Origin: Streptomyces sp. NRRL F-5135
GTDB taxonomy: Bacteria; Actinomycetota; Actinomycetes; Streptomycetales; Streptomycetaceae
Length of the DNA: 64,000 nucleotides
Reading direction: 5' to 3'
Assembly: GCF_000719775.1 (NCBI RefSeq)
Contig: NZ_JOHR01000009.1
Location: forward strand, 372,001-436,000
Made by a program: the position numbers and the translations under genes. Shown here one piece after another: positions 1-11,334 of the stretch. The notes under the pieces were generated by a model that saw only the letters and a list, made by a program, of their open reading frames with translations, was not told the DNA's origin and made no database searches. Position 1 is the stretch's first letter; every line of letters starts with the position of its first letter.

Positions 1-1
1 C

Positions 2-1552
2 ATGGATGCGACGGACGCCGTGGATGCGGCGGAGAGGGACCTGAACGGCCGTCCCGGGCGGTCCGGTCAGGCCAGGAGGACGTTGCTGGCCGCCGGGTTG
101 GGAGCGGTGCTGGTGGGGGGCGCGGCGCTCTTCGCGCCGGAGGAGGGCGCGCGCCCGGAGCGTGCGCCGTCGTCGGACGTACGGGCCGTGGGCCCCGGCG
201 GGCGCAGCGCGGTACAGGAGCTGGGCGCGCTCATCCGCGACCGGGAGGCCCATGTGCGCGCGCACCCGGAGGACGCGCGGGCGTGGGCGGTGCTCGGCTC
301 GGCGTACGTGGCACGCGGGGCGGCGCGGGCGGACTCGGCGTACTTCCCGAAGGCCGAACGGGCGCTGCGGCGGGCGCTGGACGGTCCGCGTGCCGCGGGT
401 TCCGCCGGTGCCGCGGGGCTTTCCGGTTCCGCCGGTGCCGTGGGGTCCGTGGGGTCCGTCGACGCCTCGGAGAAGCCGGCCGGTCCGAAGGGGGCGGCCG
501 GGCGTGGTGAGGACGCCAAGCCCCGGGAGCGGGGTGGCGTGGGCGGCCCGGCCGCCGTACCGGCGAAGGCGCTGCGGGAGGGACTGGCCGGGCTCGCCTC
601 CCTGGCCGTCGCGCGGCACGACTACGCCACCGCCAAGCGCTGGGGCGAGACGCTGCGCGCGCGGCAGCCCCGGCTGTGGACGTCGCACGCGGTGCTGGTC
701 GACGCGTACACCGGCCTCGGTGACCACCGGGCGGCCGGCCGGGCGCTGGACGAGCTGACGAAGCTGCGCTCGGGCGCCCCGGTGCTCCTGCGCACGGCAC
801 GGGTCTTCTGTGACCGGGGCTGGCGCGAGGACGCGGAGGCCAAGGCGGACGAGGCCGCCGCCCGTGCCGGTTCGCCCGCCGAGAAGGCGGCGGCCCTGCG
901 TCTGCTCGGCGAACTGGCCTGGGAACGGGGCGAACCGGCCGTGTCCCTGGCCCACTACGACGCGGCGCTCGCCACCGTCCACGACGAGCCCGCGGCCCGG
1001 GCCGGACGGGCGCGGGCGCTGGCGGCGCTGGGCAGGACGGCCGAGGCGTACACCGACTACCTGAGCGCGCTGGACCGGCTGCCGAGCCCGGAGATCATGC
1101 TGGAACTGGGCGAGTTGTACGACTCGGAGCGGCTGGACGGGGACGCGCGGACGCAGTACGCGCGGCTGCGCGCGCAGGCGGCGCGGGCGCGACGCGACGG
1201 CGTGAACGAGGAGTTGGTCCTCGCCCGCTACGAGGCGGACCACGGCGACGCCCGGTCGGCGGTCCGACGGCTGCGCGGCGAGTGGAACCACGGCCGCCGG
1301 AGCCTGGCGGTGGCGGACGCGCTGGGCTGGGCGCTGTACCGGGCGGGCGAGACGAAGGAGGCGCTGGCGTACGCCAAGAGGGCGACGGGGCAGGGGACGC
1401 GCAGTGCGCTGTACGCGTACCACCGGGGCGAGATCGAGCGGGCGCTCGGGATGCGGAGCGCGGCGCGGCTGCACCTGGAGGAGGCGCTGCGGACGAATCC
1501 GCACTTCTCGCCCCTGTTGGCGCCGAGGGCGCGGGAGGGGTTGCGGGGGTAG
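2..1552 (+). CDS. TPR-repeat membrane protein (5' end uncertain)
   Basis: The reading frame opens with an ATG at the second base of the window, so the true start may lie upstream. About 516 residues are visible. A hydrophobic segment near residues 26-45 looks like one membrane anchor or signal-anchor. A Gly/Ala/Ser-rich low-complexity stretch follows around residues 135-190. From about residue 75 onward there are repeated helical units with TPR character (for example AWAVLGSAYVARG and AWERGEPAVSLAHYDAALA). TPR proteins act as protein-protein scaffolds. No enzymatic domain is visible and the partner is unknown. It runs towards hppD, which is on the opposite strand, so the two are convergent. 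Function cannot be assigned beyond the repeat class. Confidence 0.75.
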   Translation: MDATDAVDAAERDLNGRPGRSGQARRTLLAAGLGAVLVGGAALFAPEEGARPERAPSSDVRAVGPGGRSAVQELGALIRDREAHVRAHPEDARAWAVLGSAYVARGAARADSAYFPKAERALRRALDGPRAAGSAGAAGLSGSAGAVGSVGSVDASEKPAGPKGAAGRGEDAKPRERGGVGGPAAVPAKALREGLAGLASLAVARHDYATAKRWGETLRARQPRLWTSHAVLVDAYTGLGDHRAAGRALDELTKLRSGAPVLLRTARVFCDRGWREDAEAKADEAAARAGSPAEKAAALRLLGELAWERGEPAVSLAHYDAALATVHDEPAARAGRARALAALGRTAEAYTDYLSALDRLPSPEIMLELGELYDSERLDGDARTQYARLRAQAARARRDGVNEELVLARYEADHGDARSAVRRLRGEWNHGRRSLAVADALGWALYRAGETKEALAYAKRATGQGTRSALYAYHRGEIERALGMRSAARLHLEEALRTNPHFSPLLAPRAREGLRG

Positions 1553-1688
1553 GGGTTGGCCTCCCGGCGGGGTCGCCTCCGGCGGGGGCGCGGTGCCGGC
1601 CGGTGGTGGGTGCCGGGGGCCGGGGCCTCCGGAGGTACATGTCCGGACGGGCATGCTGTGCTTTCTGGGGGACACCCCCAGGCCCCCG

Positions 1689-4817
<3,129 letters not shown>

Positions 4818-4950
4818 CTATCTTCCGGGCGGATGCGCCGGTCGGGCCGTCCGCCTGACTCCGTCCGGCCTCCGCCCTCCCTCCGCCGGGCCTTCACCGC
4901 GCCTTCCGTTCCGGGGCGCGACGCTCAGGGGTACGAGCTCGGGATCCGGC

Positions 4951-5592
4951 TCACCGCAGCGCGTCCGCCACCTCCCGGGCCGCGTCGACCACGCGCGGCC
5001 CGACCCGTTCCGGTACGGAGTCCGCGAGCATCACCACGCCCACGCTCCCCTCGATCCCCGTCACGCCCACCAGGGCCGCCGCCGCGCCGCTGGCGCCCGC
5101 CTCCAGCTCTCCGTGCGTGAGCGTGCAGTGCGGCTCGGTCAGGGCGCTCCGGCGGGCGGCGAGGATCGCCTTGCCCGCGGCGCCCCGGTCCAGGGGATGG
5201 CGGAAACCGGCCCGGTAGGCGACGTGGTAGTCGGTCCAGGTCGGCTCCACCACGGCGACCGCCAGGGCCTCCGCCCCGTCCACCAGCGTCAGGTGCGCCG
5301 TGGCCCCTATGTCCTCGGCCAGCGCGCGCAGGGCGGGCAGGGCCGCTTCCCGTACGAGCGGATGCACCTGGCGGCCCAGGCGCAGCACCCCGAGGCCGAC
5401 CCTGGCCCGGCCGCCCAGGTCGCGGCGGACCAGGGCGTGCTGCTCCAGGGTGGCGAGCAGGCGGTAGACGACGGTCCGGTTGACACCGAGCTTGGCGGAC
5501 AGCTCGGTGACCGTCAGGCCGTGGTCGGTGTCGGCGAGCAGTTTCAGGACACGTAGTCCCCGGTCCAGCGTCTGGGAGGTCTCCGCGGTCAC
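4951..5592 (-). CDS. IclR family transcriptional regulator
   Basis: The protein has 213 residues. The N-terminal winged helix-turn-helix covers about residues 6-60 (SQTLDRGLRVLKLLADTDHGLTV; LSAKLGVNRTVVYRLLATLEQH). The effector-binding domain follows, with the usual HPL.RGAAGKAILA segment. It is slightly shorter at the C-terminus than the 240-260 residues usual for the family. The target pathway is not shown by the neighbours; the closest metabolic gene is hppD, 1.7 kb away. The start MTAETSQTL at 5592 fits the family N-terminus. Confidence 0.88.
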   Translation of the reverse strand: MTAETSQTLDRGLRVLKLLADTDHGLTVTELSAKLGVNRTVVYRLLATLEQHALVRRDLGGRARVGLGVLRLGRQVHPLVREAALPALRALAEDIGATAHLTLVDGAEALAVAVVEPTWTDYHVAYRAGFRHPLDRGAAGKAILAARRSALTEPHCTLTHGELEAGASGAAAALVGVTGIEGSVGVVMLADSVPERVGPRVVDAAREVADALR

Positions 5593-6129
5593 GACGCCCT
5601 CTCCTTCGGATGCTTCGGAGTGAGTGACGACGGCACTCTCACGAAGTCCATGGCGATTGCCACGGAGCGTTTACCTTGTGTGCCGGGAGAGTAGCGATAC
5701 GCACCGCTCAGTGGAAGTCCTCGTCCAGAATCCGGTCAGAGCGGATCATCAGTCGTCATTCATCGTCAGAAGCGCAGCCAAAGAGGGATGTAGTAGTGAC
5801 ATGGGCGACTTCTTCTGATCATTCACCGCATACCGGGCGCCCTGGAGTGGTCGGGAGCGTCGCAGGAGTGTCCGAGGCGCGGGTGAGGTCCGTTCGGGGC
5901 CGTCCGAAGGCAGCGGAGGCCGCCGCCGGTTCGGTCCGCGGCCCCTCCCGTGCGATGGCCCCGCCGACAACTCGTACGGCTTCTCGCCGATACCTCCACC
6001 GCTTCGCCGCATGCGGAACGACTCATACAGCCGATACCCGGCGGTCGGCGAGCGGATGGGGGCGCCAGGGGCCGACGCGCCCGAGCCCCCGGCCCCGCCC
6101 CCGGTCGCCGGTGGGCTCCCAGGTCCCGG
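5593..6129. other. Intergenic region without a supported gene
   Basis: This is 537 bases between the IclR start and the helicase stop. The part next to the IclR gene is less GC-rich and should contain its promoter. Open frames here are Arg/Pro/Ser-rich and look like non-coding shadows. No RNA gene or clear hairpin was seen. Confidence 0.5.
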
Positions 6130-7923
6130 TCACCGCATCCGGGTCGCCCACTCCTGCACCTTCGCGATGCGTTCGCGGATCTGTCCGGCCGTCGCCTCCG
6201 CGCTCGGCGGGCCGCCGCACACCCGGCGCAGCTCCGTGTGGATCACGCCGTGCGGCTTGCCGCTCTGGTGGACGTACGCGCCGACCATCGTGTTCAGCTG
6301 CTTGCGCAGTTCGAGCAGTTCCTTGTGCGAGACCACCGGCCGCCGCTCGGCCGGCAGTTCGAGCAGGTCCGCCTCGGCGTCGGGCTTCTTGCGGCTGTGC
6401 GCGATCTGGCGGGCCTGCCGCTTCTGGAGCAGCAACTGCACCTGGTCGGGTTCGAGCAGACCCGGGATGCCGAGGTAGTCCTGCTCCTCCTCGCTGCCGG
6501 GGTGCGCCTGCATGCCGAACTCGGCGCCGTCATAGAGGACCCGGTCGAAGACGGCGTCGGACTCCAGCGCCTCGAACGGCAGCATGTCCTGTTCGCCGGT
6601 GTCTTCATCCTGCTGCTTCTCGGCCTCCGCCATCTCCTTCTCGGACTCCGCGTACGGGTCCTCCTCGCCGCCCTCCTTCTTCGGCTTGTCGAGGACGTGG
6701 TCGCGCTCCACCTCCATCTCGTTGGCGAAGCCCAGGAGGTTGGGGATGGTGGGCAGGAACACCGACGCCGTCTCGCCGCGCCGCCTGGACCGTACGAAAC
6801 GGCCCACCGCCTGCGCGAAGAACAGCGGGGTCGAGATAGTCGTCGCGTACACGCCCACGGCGAGGCGGGGCACGTCGACGCCTTCCGACACCATGCGGAC
6901 CGCGACCATCCAGCGGTCGTCGCTCTGGCTGAAGTCGTCGATGCGCTGCGAGGCGCCCGCGTCGTCGGAGAGGACGACGGTGGCCTTCGCGCCGGTGATC
7001 TCGCGGATGAGCTTGGCGTACGCGCGGGCCGAGTCCTGGTCGGTCGCGATGACCAGGCCGCCGGCGTCCGGGATGCCCTTGCGGACCTCGGTGAGGCGCT
7101 GGTCGGCGGCGCGCAGCACGTTCGGCATCCAGTCGCCGCGCGGGTCGAGCGCCGTGCGCCAGGCCTGCGAGACCGCGTCCTTGGTCATGGGCTCGCCGAG
7201 CCGGGCGGCGATCTCGTCACCGGCCTTGGTGCGCCAGCGCATGTTGCCGCTGTAGCTGAGGAAGATGACGGGCCGGACGACCCCGTCGCCGAGGGCGTTG
7301 CCGTATCCGTACGTGTAGTCGGCGGCGGAGCGGCGGATGCCGTCGTTCCCCTCCTCGTACGCGACGAAGGGGATGGGGTTGGTGTCGGACCGGAACGGCG
7401 TACCGGTCAGCGCGAGCCGCCGGGTGGCGGGTTCGAACGCCTCCAGGCACGCCTCGCCCCAGGACTTGGAGTCGCCCGCGTGGTGGATCTCGTCGAGGAT
7501 GACGAGGGTCTTGCGCTGCTCGCAGCGGTTGCGGTGCAGCATGGGCCGGACGCCGACGCCCGCGTAGGTGAGGGCGACGCCGTCGTACTCCTTGCTCAGC
7601 GGGCCCGCGCTGTACTCGGGATCGAGCTTGATCCCGATCCGCGCGGCGGCCTCCGCCCACTGCTTCTTCAGGTGCTCGGTCGGCGCGACGACGGTCACCT
7701 GCTGGACGACGTGGTGGTGCAGCAGCCACGAGGCCAGCGTCAGGGCGAAGGTCGTCTTCCCGGCTCCGGGGGTCGCGACGGCGAGGAAGTCACGGGGCTG
7801 CTGCTCGAGGTAACGGCCGAGTGCGCCTTCCTGCCAGGCGCGCAGCTTGTTGGCGGTGCCCCAGGGAGCGCGGTTGGGGAAGGCGGGCGACAGATGGTGC
7901 GAGGAGGCGGCGGTGGTAGTCAC
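6130..7923 (-). CDS. DEAD/DEAH box superfamily 2 helicase
   Basis: SF2 helicases use ATP to remodel nucleic acid. Walker A (ATPGAGKTTF, near residue 50), the DEAH-type box DEIHHAG (near residue 145), motif III-like LTGTPFRSD, and motifs V/VI (VSEGVDVPRL; QAVGRFVRSRR) are all visible. The GTG at 7923 is preferred because GGAG lies 6 bases upstream; an ATG at 7977 would add 18 residues. It gives 597 residues. The C-terminal third is acidic and Glu-rich and ends in coiled-coil-like helices. The family resembles stand-alone XPB/UvrB-like helicases of actinobacteria. The cellular role is unknown. Confidence 0.88.
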   Translation of the reverse strand: MTTTAASSHHLSPAFPNRAPWGTANKLRAWQEGALGRYLEQQPRDFLAVATPGAGKTTFALTLASWLLHHHVVQQVTVVAPTEHLKKQWAEAAARIGIKLDPEYSAGPLSKEYDGVALTYAGVGVRPMLHRNRCEQRKTLVILDEIHHAGDSKSWGEACLEAFEPATRRLALTGTPFRSDTNPIPFVAYEEGNDGIRRSAADYTYGYGNALGDGVVRPVIFLSYSGNMRWRTKAGDEIAARLGEPMTKDAVSQAWRTALDPRGDWMPNVLRAADQRLTEVRKGIPDAGGLVIATDQDSARAYAKLIREITGAKATVVLSDDAGASQRIDDFSQSDDRWMVAVRMVSEGVDVPRLAVGVYATTISTPLFFAQAVGRFVRSRRRGETASVFLPTIPNLLGFANEMEVERDHVLDKPKKEGGEEDPYAESEKEMAEAEKQQDEDTGEQDMLPFEALESDAVFDRVLYDGAEFGMQAHPGSEEEQDYLGIPGLLEPDQVQLLLQKRQARQIAHSRKKPDAEADLLELPAERRPVVSHKELLELRKQLNTMVGAYVHQSGKPHGVIHTELRRVCGGPPSAEATAGQIRERIAKVQEWATRMR

Positions 7924-8126
7924 GGTCTCCGGTTCGAACACGTTGGGTGGCTGGGCTAGGTACGACAACCGGGCCACCCTACCGGGGGCCCGGTCGCGCG
8001 TTCCCAGGAACCGGCCTTCGCGACCGAAGGTGGGACGGGGACCACATCACGCGATCCCGTGCGTGGCGGGCGGCGGTGTCCCGGGACGATGTATGGGGAC
8101 GCCGCTCAGGCGTGCGGGGCACTCGC

Positions 8127-8495
8127 TCAGCGGGCGAAACGCGGCAGCGACTCCGCGATTTTCGGTACGTCCAGCTCACCCTGGCACGTGGCCAGGACGA
8201 ACCGCTCCGCCTCGTCCACGTCGAAGCCGGGGTCAAGCGGATGACCGTTCAGGTGCAGAAAGACCCACGTCGCATACCAGGCGAGGCGCTTGTTTCCGTC
8301 CACGAGCGCGTGATTGCGCGCCAGGGACTCCATCAGCGCGGCGGCCTTCCGCCAGACATCCGGATAGGCGTCCTGCCCGAACACGCTGGACTGCGGACGG
8401 GTCAGCGCGGAGTCGAGCAGTCCGTAGTCACGCACCTCAGGGGTGCCGAGGCGTTCGGCCAGCCGCAGCAGCTCGGGAAGCGTCACGTACTGCAT
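8127..8495 (-). CDS. doc: Doc-type (Fic fold) toxin
   Basis: Doc toxins phosphorylate elongation factor EF-Tu and halt translation. The protein has 122 residues. The family motif HALVDGNKRLAW (HxFx[D/E]GNKR) is intact, with Leu for the usual Phe, and the N-terminal helix begins MQYVTLPELLRLAERLG. The ATG at 8495 overlaps the antitoxin stop (TGATG), as expected for a translationally coupled toxin-antitoxin pair. Confidence 0.88.
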   Translation of the reverse strand: MQYVTLPELLRLAERLGTPEVRDYGLLDSALTRPQSSVFGQDAYPDVWRKAAALMESLARNHALVDGNKRLAWYATWVFLHLNGHPLDPGFDVDEAERFVLATCQGELDVPKIAESLPRFAR

Positions 8496-8692
8496 CAGGC
8501 GAGCCTCCGGTTCAGCTCCTCACTCGCCTTCAGTACGTGATCCGCCGCCTCGTTGAAGAGACGTGAACGTTCGTTTATGGCGGAGATGACCGCTTCGTGG
8601 GCGAACGACTGCATGCTCCGCCCCTCGGCCTCGGCACGCTCGCGCAGCGCGTCCAGCTCTTCGTCGGTGAACCTCAGATTCAGACCAGCCAT
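8495..8692 (-). CDS. Antitoxin paired with Doc (ribbon-helix-helix type)
   Basis: The protein has 65 residues. The N-terminus (MAGLNLRFTDEELDALRERAEAEGRS) has the strand-helix pattern of ribbon-helix-helix DNA-binding proteins rather than a Phd fold. The C-terminal helix (INERSRLFNEAADHVLKASEEL) would bind and block the toxin. It directly precedes doc with a one-base overlap. It probably represses its own promoter through the repeats just upstream. Confidence 0.82.
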   Translation of the reverse strand: MAGLNLRFTDEELDALRERAEAEGRSMQSFAHEAVISAINERSRLFNEAADHVLKASEELNRRLA

Positions 8693-8700
8693 ATCAGGAC

Positions 8701-8726
8701 GGTACCACGCGGTACCAAGCGGTACT
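8701..8726. promoter_or_regulatory. Three 10-bp direct repeats, candidate TA operator
   Basis: GGTACCACGC, GGTACCAAGC and GGTACTAA follow each other at exactly 10-base spacing. They lie 9 to 34 bases upstream of the antitoxin start. The period of one helical turn suits side-by-side binding of ribbon-helix-helix dimers. The third repeat overlaps the stop codon of the upstream MFS gene (8725-8727). Confidence 0.6.
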
Positions 8727-10281
8727 AATGCTGTCGTTCCCCGGCTCCTGCCCCCGTTCCGGCGGGAACGCGCACCCGGACCGCCACCCACACCCCCGCC
8801 AGCGCCACCGCCGCCATCGGCAGGAACACCGCGGCGAAAGCCGCCGGGTGGGAGGCCGTGGCGGCCGCGGTCGCGCCGGCCGCGGCGGTGGCCGTGGCCG
8901 CGTGGCCGCCCGCCGCGCCGCCACCCAGGGCCGCGAAGGCCGCGCCGCCCGCCGCCAGCAGCAGGACGTTCGAGAGGCCGTCGGAGATCTGGAGCGCGGC
9001 GGAGTTCGTGCCCGCCTCCTCCGGCGCCGACAGCTTCAGCAGCAGCACGCTGGTCGAGGCGATCACCGCGCCCATCCCCAGGCAGCCCACGCCCCAGGCG
9101 ACCGCCACGATCCACACGGGCACGGCCTCGAACAGGACGCTCGGCGCGGTCGCGATGGCCACCGCGACCAGCACCATGCCACCGGCCATCAGCCGCTCCC
9201 GGTACGGTTCCAGGCGCGGCCGGGACTGTACGTACGAGCCGAACGCCCACGTCGCGCCGCCCGCCGCGAGCGAGAGCCCGGCCAGCGTCGGCGACAGGCC
9301 GCGCTCGGTGACGAGCATCAGCGGGACGAAGCTCTCGGCCGCCACGAACGCCCCGGCGGCGACCCCGCGCAGCAGCACCACGGACGGCAGCCCGCGGGCC
9401 GAGCGCCAGGTGCCCGCCGGAAGGAGCCCGAGCACGGCGGGGATCAGCAGGGCGGCGCCCGCGGCGGCCGGGGCGAGGGAGAGCCAGCGCAGATCCTGGC
9501 CCGCGTACTGCAGGAGTCCCGCGCCCGCCGAGATCCCGAGCGCGAGCCGGATCCTGCGCCGGTCGAAGGCGACGGGCGGCGCGGCGGGGTCGGCCGGCCC
9601 GGCGGCCCGGCGGCGTATCGCGGGCAGTGCGAGCGCGAGCGGCGGTACGACGAGTACCGGGATGCCGATGAAGACCCAGCGCCAGCCGATGTGTTCGGTG
9701 ACGGTGCCGGCGGCGAGCGGCCCGACGACGGAGGGCACCACCCACGCCGCGGCGAACGAGGCCATGATCGCGGGCCGCAGGCGTTCCGGGTAGGCGCGGC
9801 TGACGACCACGTACAGCGCCACGATGACGAGCCCGCCGCCGAGCCCCTGCACGGCGCGGCCCAGGATGAACGGCCACATGCCGACGGCGGTGCCCGAGAG
9901 CAGCAGCCCGGCGCCGAAGGCGCTGATGCCGGTGGCGAGCGGCGCGAGCGGACCGCTGCGGTCGGCCCACTGACCGGCGAGGACCATGGCGAAGAGGCTG
10001 GTGGTGAAGTACGCCGAGAAGGCGAAGGCGTACAGCGCGACCCCGTCCAGCTCCCGCGCGGCCACCGGCATGGCGGTGCCCACGGCGGTCGCCTCGAAGG
10101 CGATGAGCAGGACGACGGAGACGATGCCGACGCTCAGGGCCCGGTGCTCCGGCCCCAGCACGCCGGTGGGCCGGGAGGTGGAATCCCCGGCCGGGACGGG
10201 CGCCGCGGGCTTCAGCGGCCCGACCGGTGCGGGCGGTTCGGCGGTGGCGGCTTCGGCGTCGCCTGGCTCCAGGGCGGTCAT
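8725..10281 (-). CDS. MFS transporter, drug/H+ antiporter type
   Basis: The protein has 518 residues from the ATG at 10281 (MTALEPGDAEA). An upstream in-frame ATG at 10428 would add an unlikely Pro-rich leader. The sequence has the run of hydrophobic helices of a 12-14 TM facilitator. The motif GQWADRSGPL lies between TM2 and TM3, and GRAVQGLGGGLVIVALYVVV in TM4 is typical of DHA-type exporters. A long Ala/Gly/His stretch interrupts the C-terminal part (GGGAAGGHAATATAAAGAT). The substrate is unknown. The gene ends 33 bases before the antitoxin. Confidence 0.85.
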   Translation of the reverse strand: MTALEPGDAEAATAEPPAPVGPLKPAAPVPAGDSTSRPTGVLGPEHRALSVGIVSVVLLIAFEATAVGTAMPVAARELDGVALYAFAFSAYFTTSLFAMVLAGQWADRSGPLAPLATGISAFGAGLLLSGTAVGMWPFILGRAVQGLGGGLVIVALYVVVSRAYPERLRPAIMASFAAAWVVPSVVGPLAAGTVTEHIGWRWVFIGIPVLVVPPLALALPAIRRRAAGPADPAAPPVAFDRRRIRLALGISAGAGLLQYAGQDLRWLSLAPAAAGAALLIPAVLGLLPAGTWRSARGLPSVVLLRGVAAGAFVAAESFVPLMLVTERGLSPTLAGLSLAAGGATWAFGSYVQSRPRLEPYRERLMAGGMVLVAVAIATAPSVLFEAVPVWIVAVAWGVGCLGMGAVIASTSVLLLKLSAPEEAGTNSAALQISDGLSNVLLLAAGGAAFAALGGGAAGGHAATATAAAGATAAATASHPAAFAAVFLPMAAVALAGVWVAVRVRVPAGTGAGAGERQH

Positions 10282-10494
10282 GGGCTCAGCGTAAGGGTCG
10301 TCATGGGGTTTCGGCCCTGTCGCGGGGTGGATCACGGCTGGTCCGTTGGTCGTACGACCGGACCGGGAGCCGGGGGAACCGGAGGGAATCGGGGGAACCG
10401 TGAACGGCGTATGGCAGTCGCGTTGCACGCCGTCCGGAACCCTTGGCCGTGCTGCGGGACCCGCGTACGGTCATGAGCAGTGGAGGACAGCGAC

Positions 10495-10569
10495 GGCCGT
10501 GTGCCCGAGTGGTTCAGGGACTCGCCTGCAAAGCGAGTTACGCGGGTTCGATTCCCGCCACGGCCTCCA
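10495..10569 (+). tRNA. tRNA-Cys (GCA)
   Basis: The acceptor stem GGCCGTG pairs with CACGGCC. The anticodon stem CTCGC/GCGAG encloses the loop CTGCAAA, giving anticodon GCA. The T-arm is GCGGG-TTCGATT-CCCGC. The discriminator is U, as expected for tRNA-Cys, and CCA is encoded at 10567-10569. Confidence 0.95.
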
Positions 10570-10755
10570 CGTACGAAGCGGCCGCTTCCCGGGTCAGGTT
10601 CCGGGGCGGCCGCTTCGTCGCGTGCGGCGGTACGGCGCGTGCGGCGCGCACGGCTCGGCGGCGCGCACGGCTCGGCGGCCGGGGGGCCGGGGGCCTTTGG
10701 CGGGGCGGTCCGCGTCACGCCGGGCCGCCCCGCCTCAAGGTCGTACGGCTGGGCC

Positions 10756-11334
10756 TCAGGCCGTGCAGCCCCGCTTCTTGAGGGCCTGCGGGAGGTACGC
10801 CTCCAGGAAACGGGTCAGCGCCCGCCGTCGGTCGGCCGTGTCCTCGGGCGTCTTCGTGGCGAGGTCCGCCTCCAGGACGAACTTCCGCTTCTGCGGGTCG
10901 GCCGGGCAGGCGACGACCGCGAGCGCGCCCTTGTCCGCGATCCGCGCGTCGTCGCCGATGCCGGCCGGCCGCGGGTTCCCCAGCCCGGTCAGGGCGTGCT
11001 CGTTCACCTTGACCGGATCCGTGTCGGCGGGTACCACGTCGGCCCGTACGTACAGCACCTGCCGGGAGTCCACCGACAGCCGGCAGCTCCGGCTCCCCTG
11101 TCCCAGGTCGTTCTCCTTCTGCTCGATCGCGTCACCGTCCGGGAGCAGGGGGGAGAGCCTGCCGGTGTCCGCGGGCACGCCGCAGAGTTCGGCGGGGACC
11201 TCGTACCCCCGGGCGCCGGAGCAACCGGCCGTCGCTCCCAGGAGGAGCGCGCCCAGGGTGACGACGGCAGCGGTGTGCCGAGCGCGTCGGGGCCGTTTCA
11301 CTGGGATCACTCGCATCACTCGCATCACTGGCAT
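10756..11334 (-). CDS. Putative lipoprotein in ESX-like block
   Basis: The protein has 192 residues. After a basic start (MPVMRVMRVIPVKRPRR), a hydrophobic stretch ends in GATAGCSG, a loose lipobox. The mature part has four further cysteines (LCGVPAD, SCRLS, VACPAD, RGCTA) spaced as in small secreted lipoproteins such as the DUF3558 class, but I do not recognise the family with certainty. The ATG at 11334 overlaps the stop of the upstream 689-residue gene (TGATG). Three closely spaced in-frame ATG codons arise from a GTGATGCGA tandem repeat, so the exact start is ambiguous. Confidence 0.72.
   Translation of the reverse strand: MPVMRVMRVIPVKRPRRARHTAAVVTLGALLLGATAGCSGARGYEVPAELCGVPADTGRLSPLLPDGDAIEQKENDLGQGSRSCRLSVDSRQVLYVRADVVPADTDPVKVNEHALTGLGNPRPAGIGDDARIADKGALAVVACPADPQKRKFVLEADLATKTPEDTADRRRALTRFLEAYLPQALKKRGCTA

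Noticed and set aside
10645..10690. GCGCACGGCTCGGCG direct repeat after tRNA-Cys as an integration (att) site
   Set aside because: It does not duplicate any part of the tRNA 3' end and no integrase is present. It is a short GC-rich repeat only.
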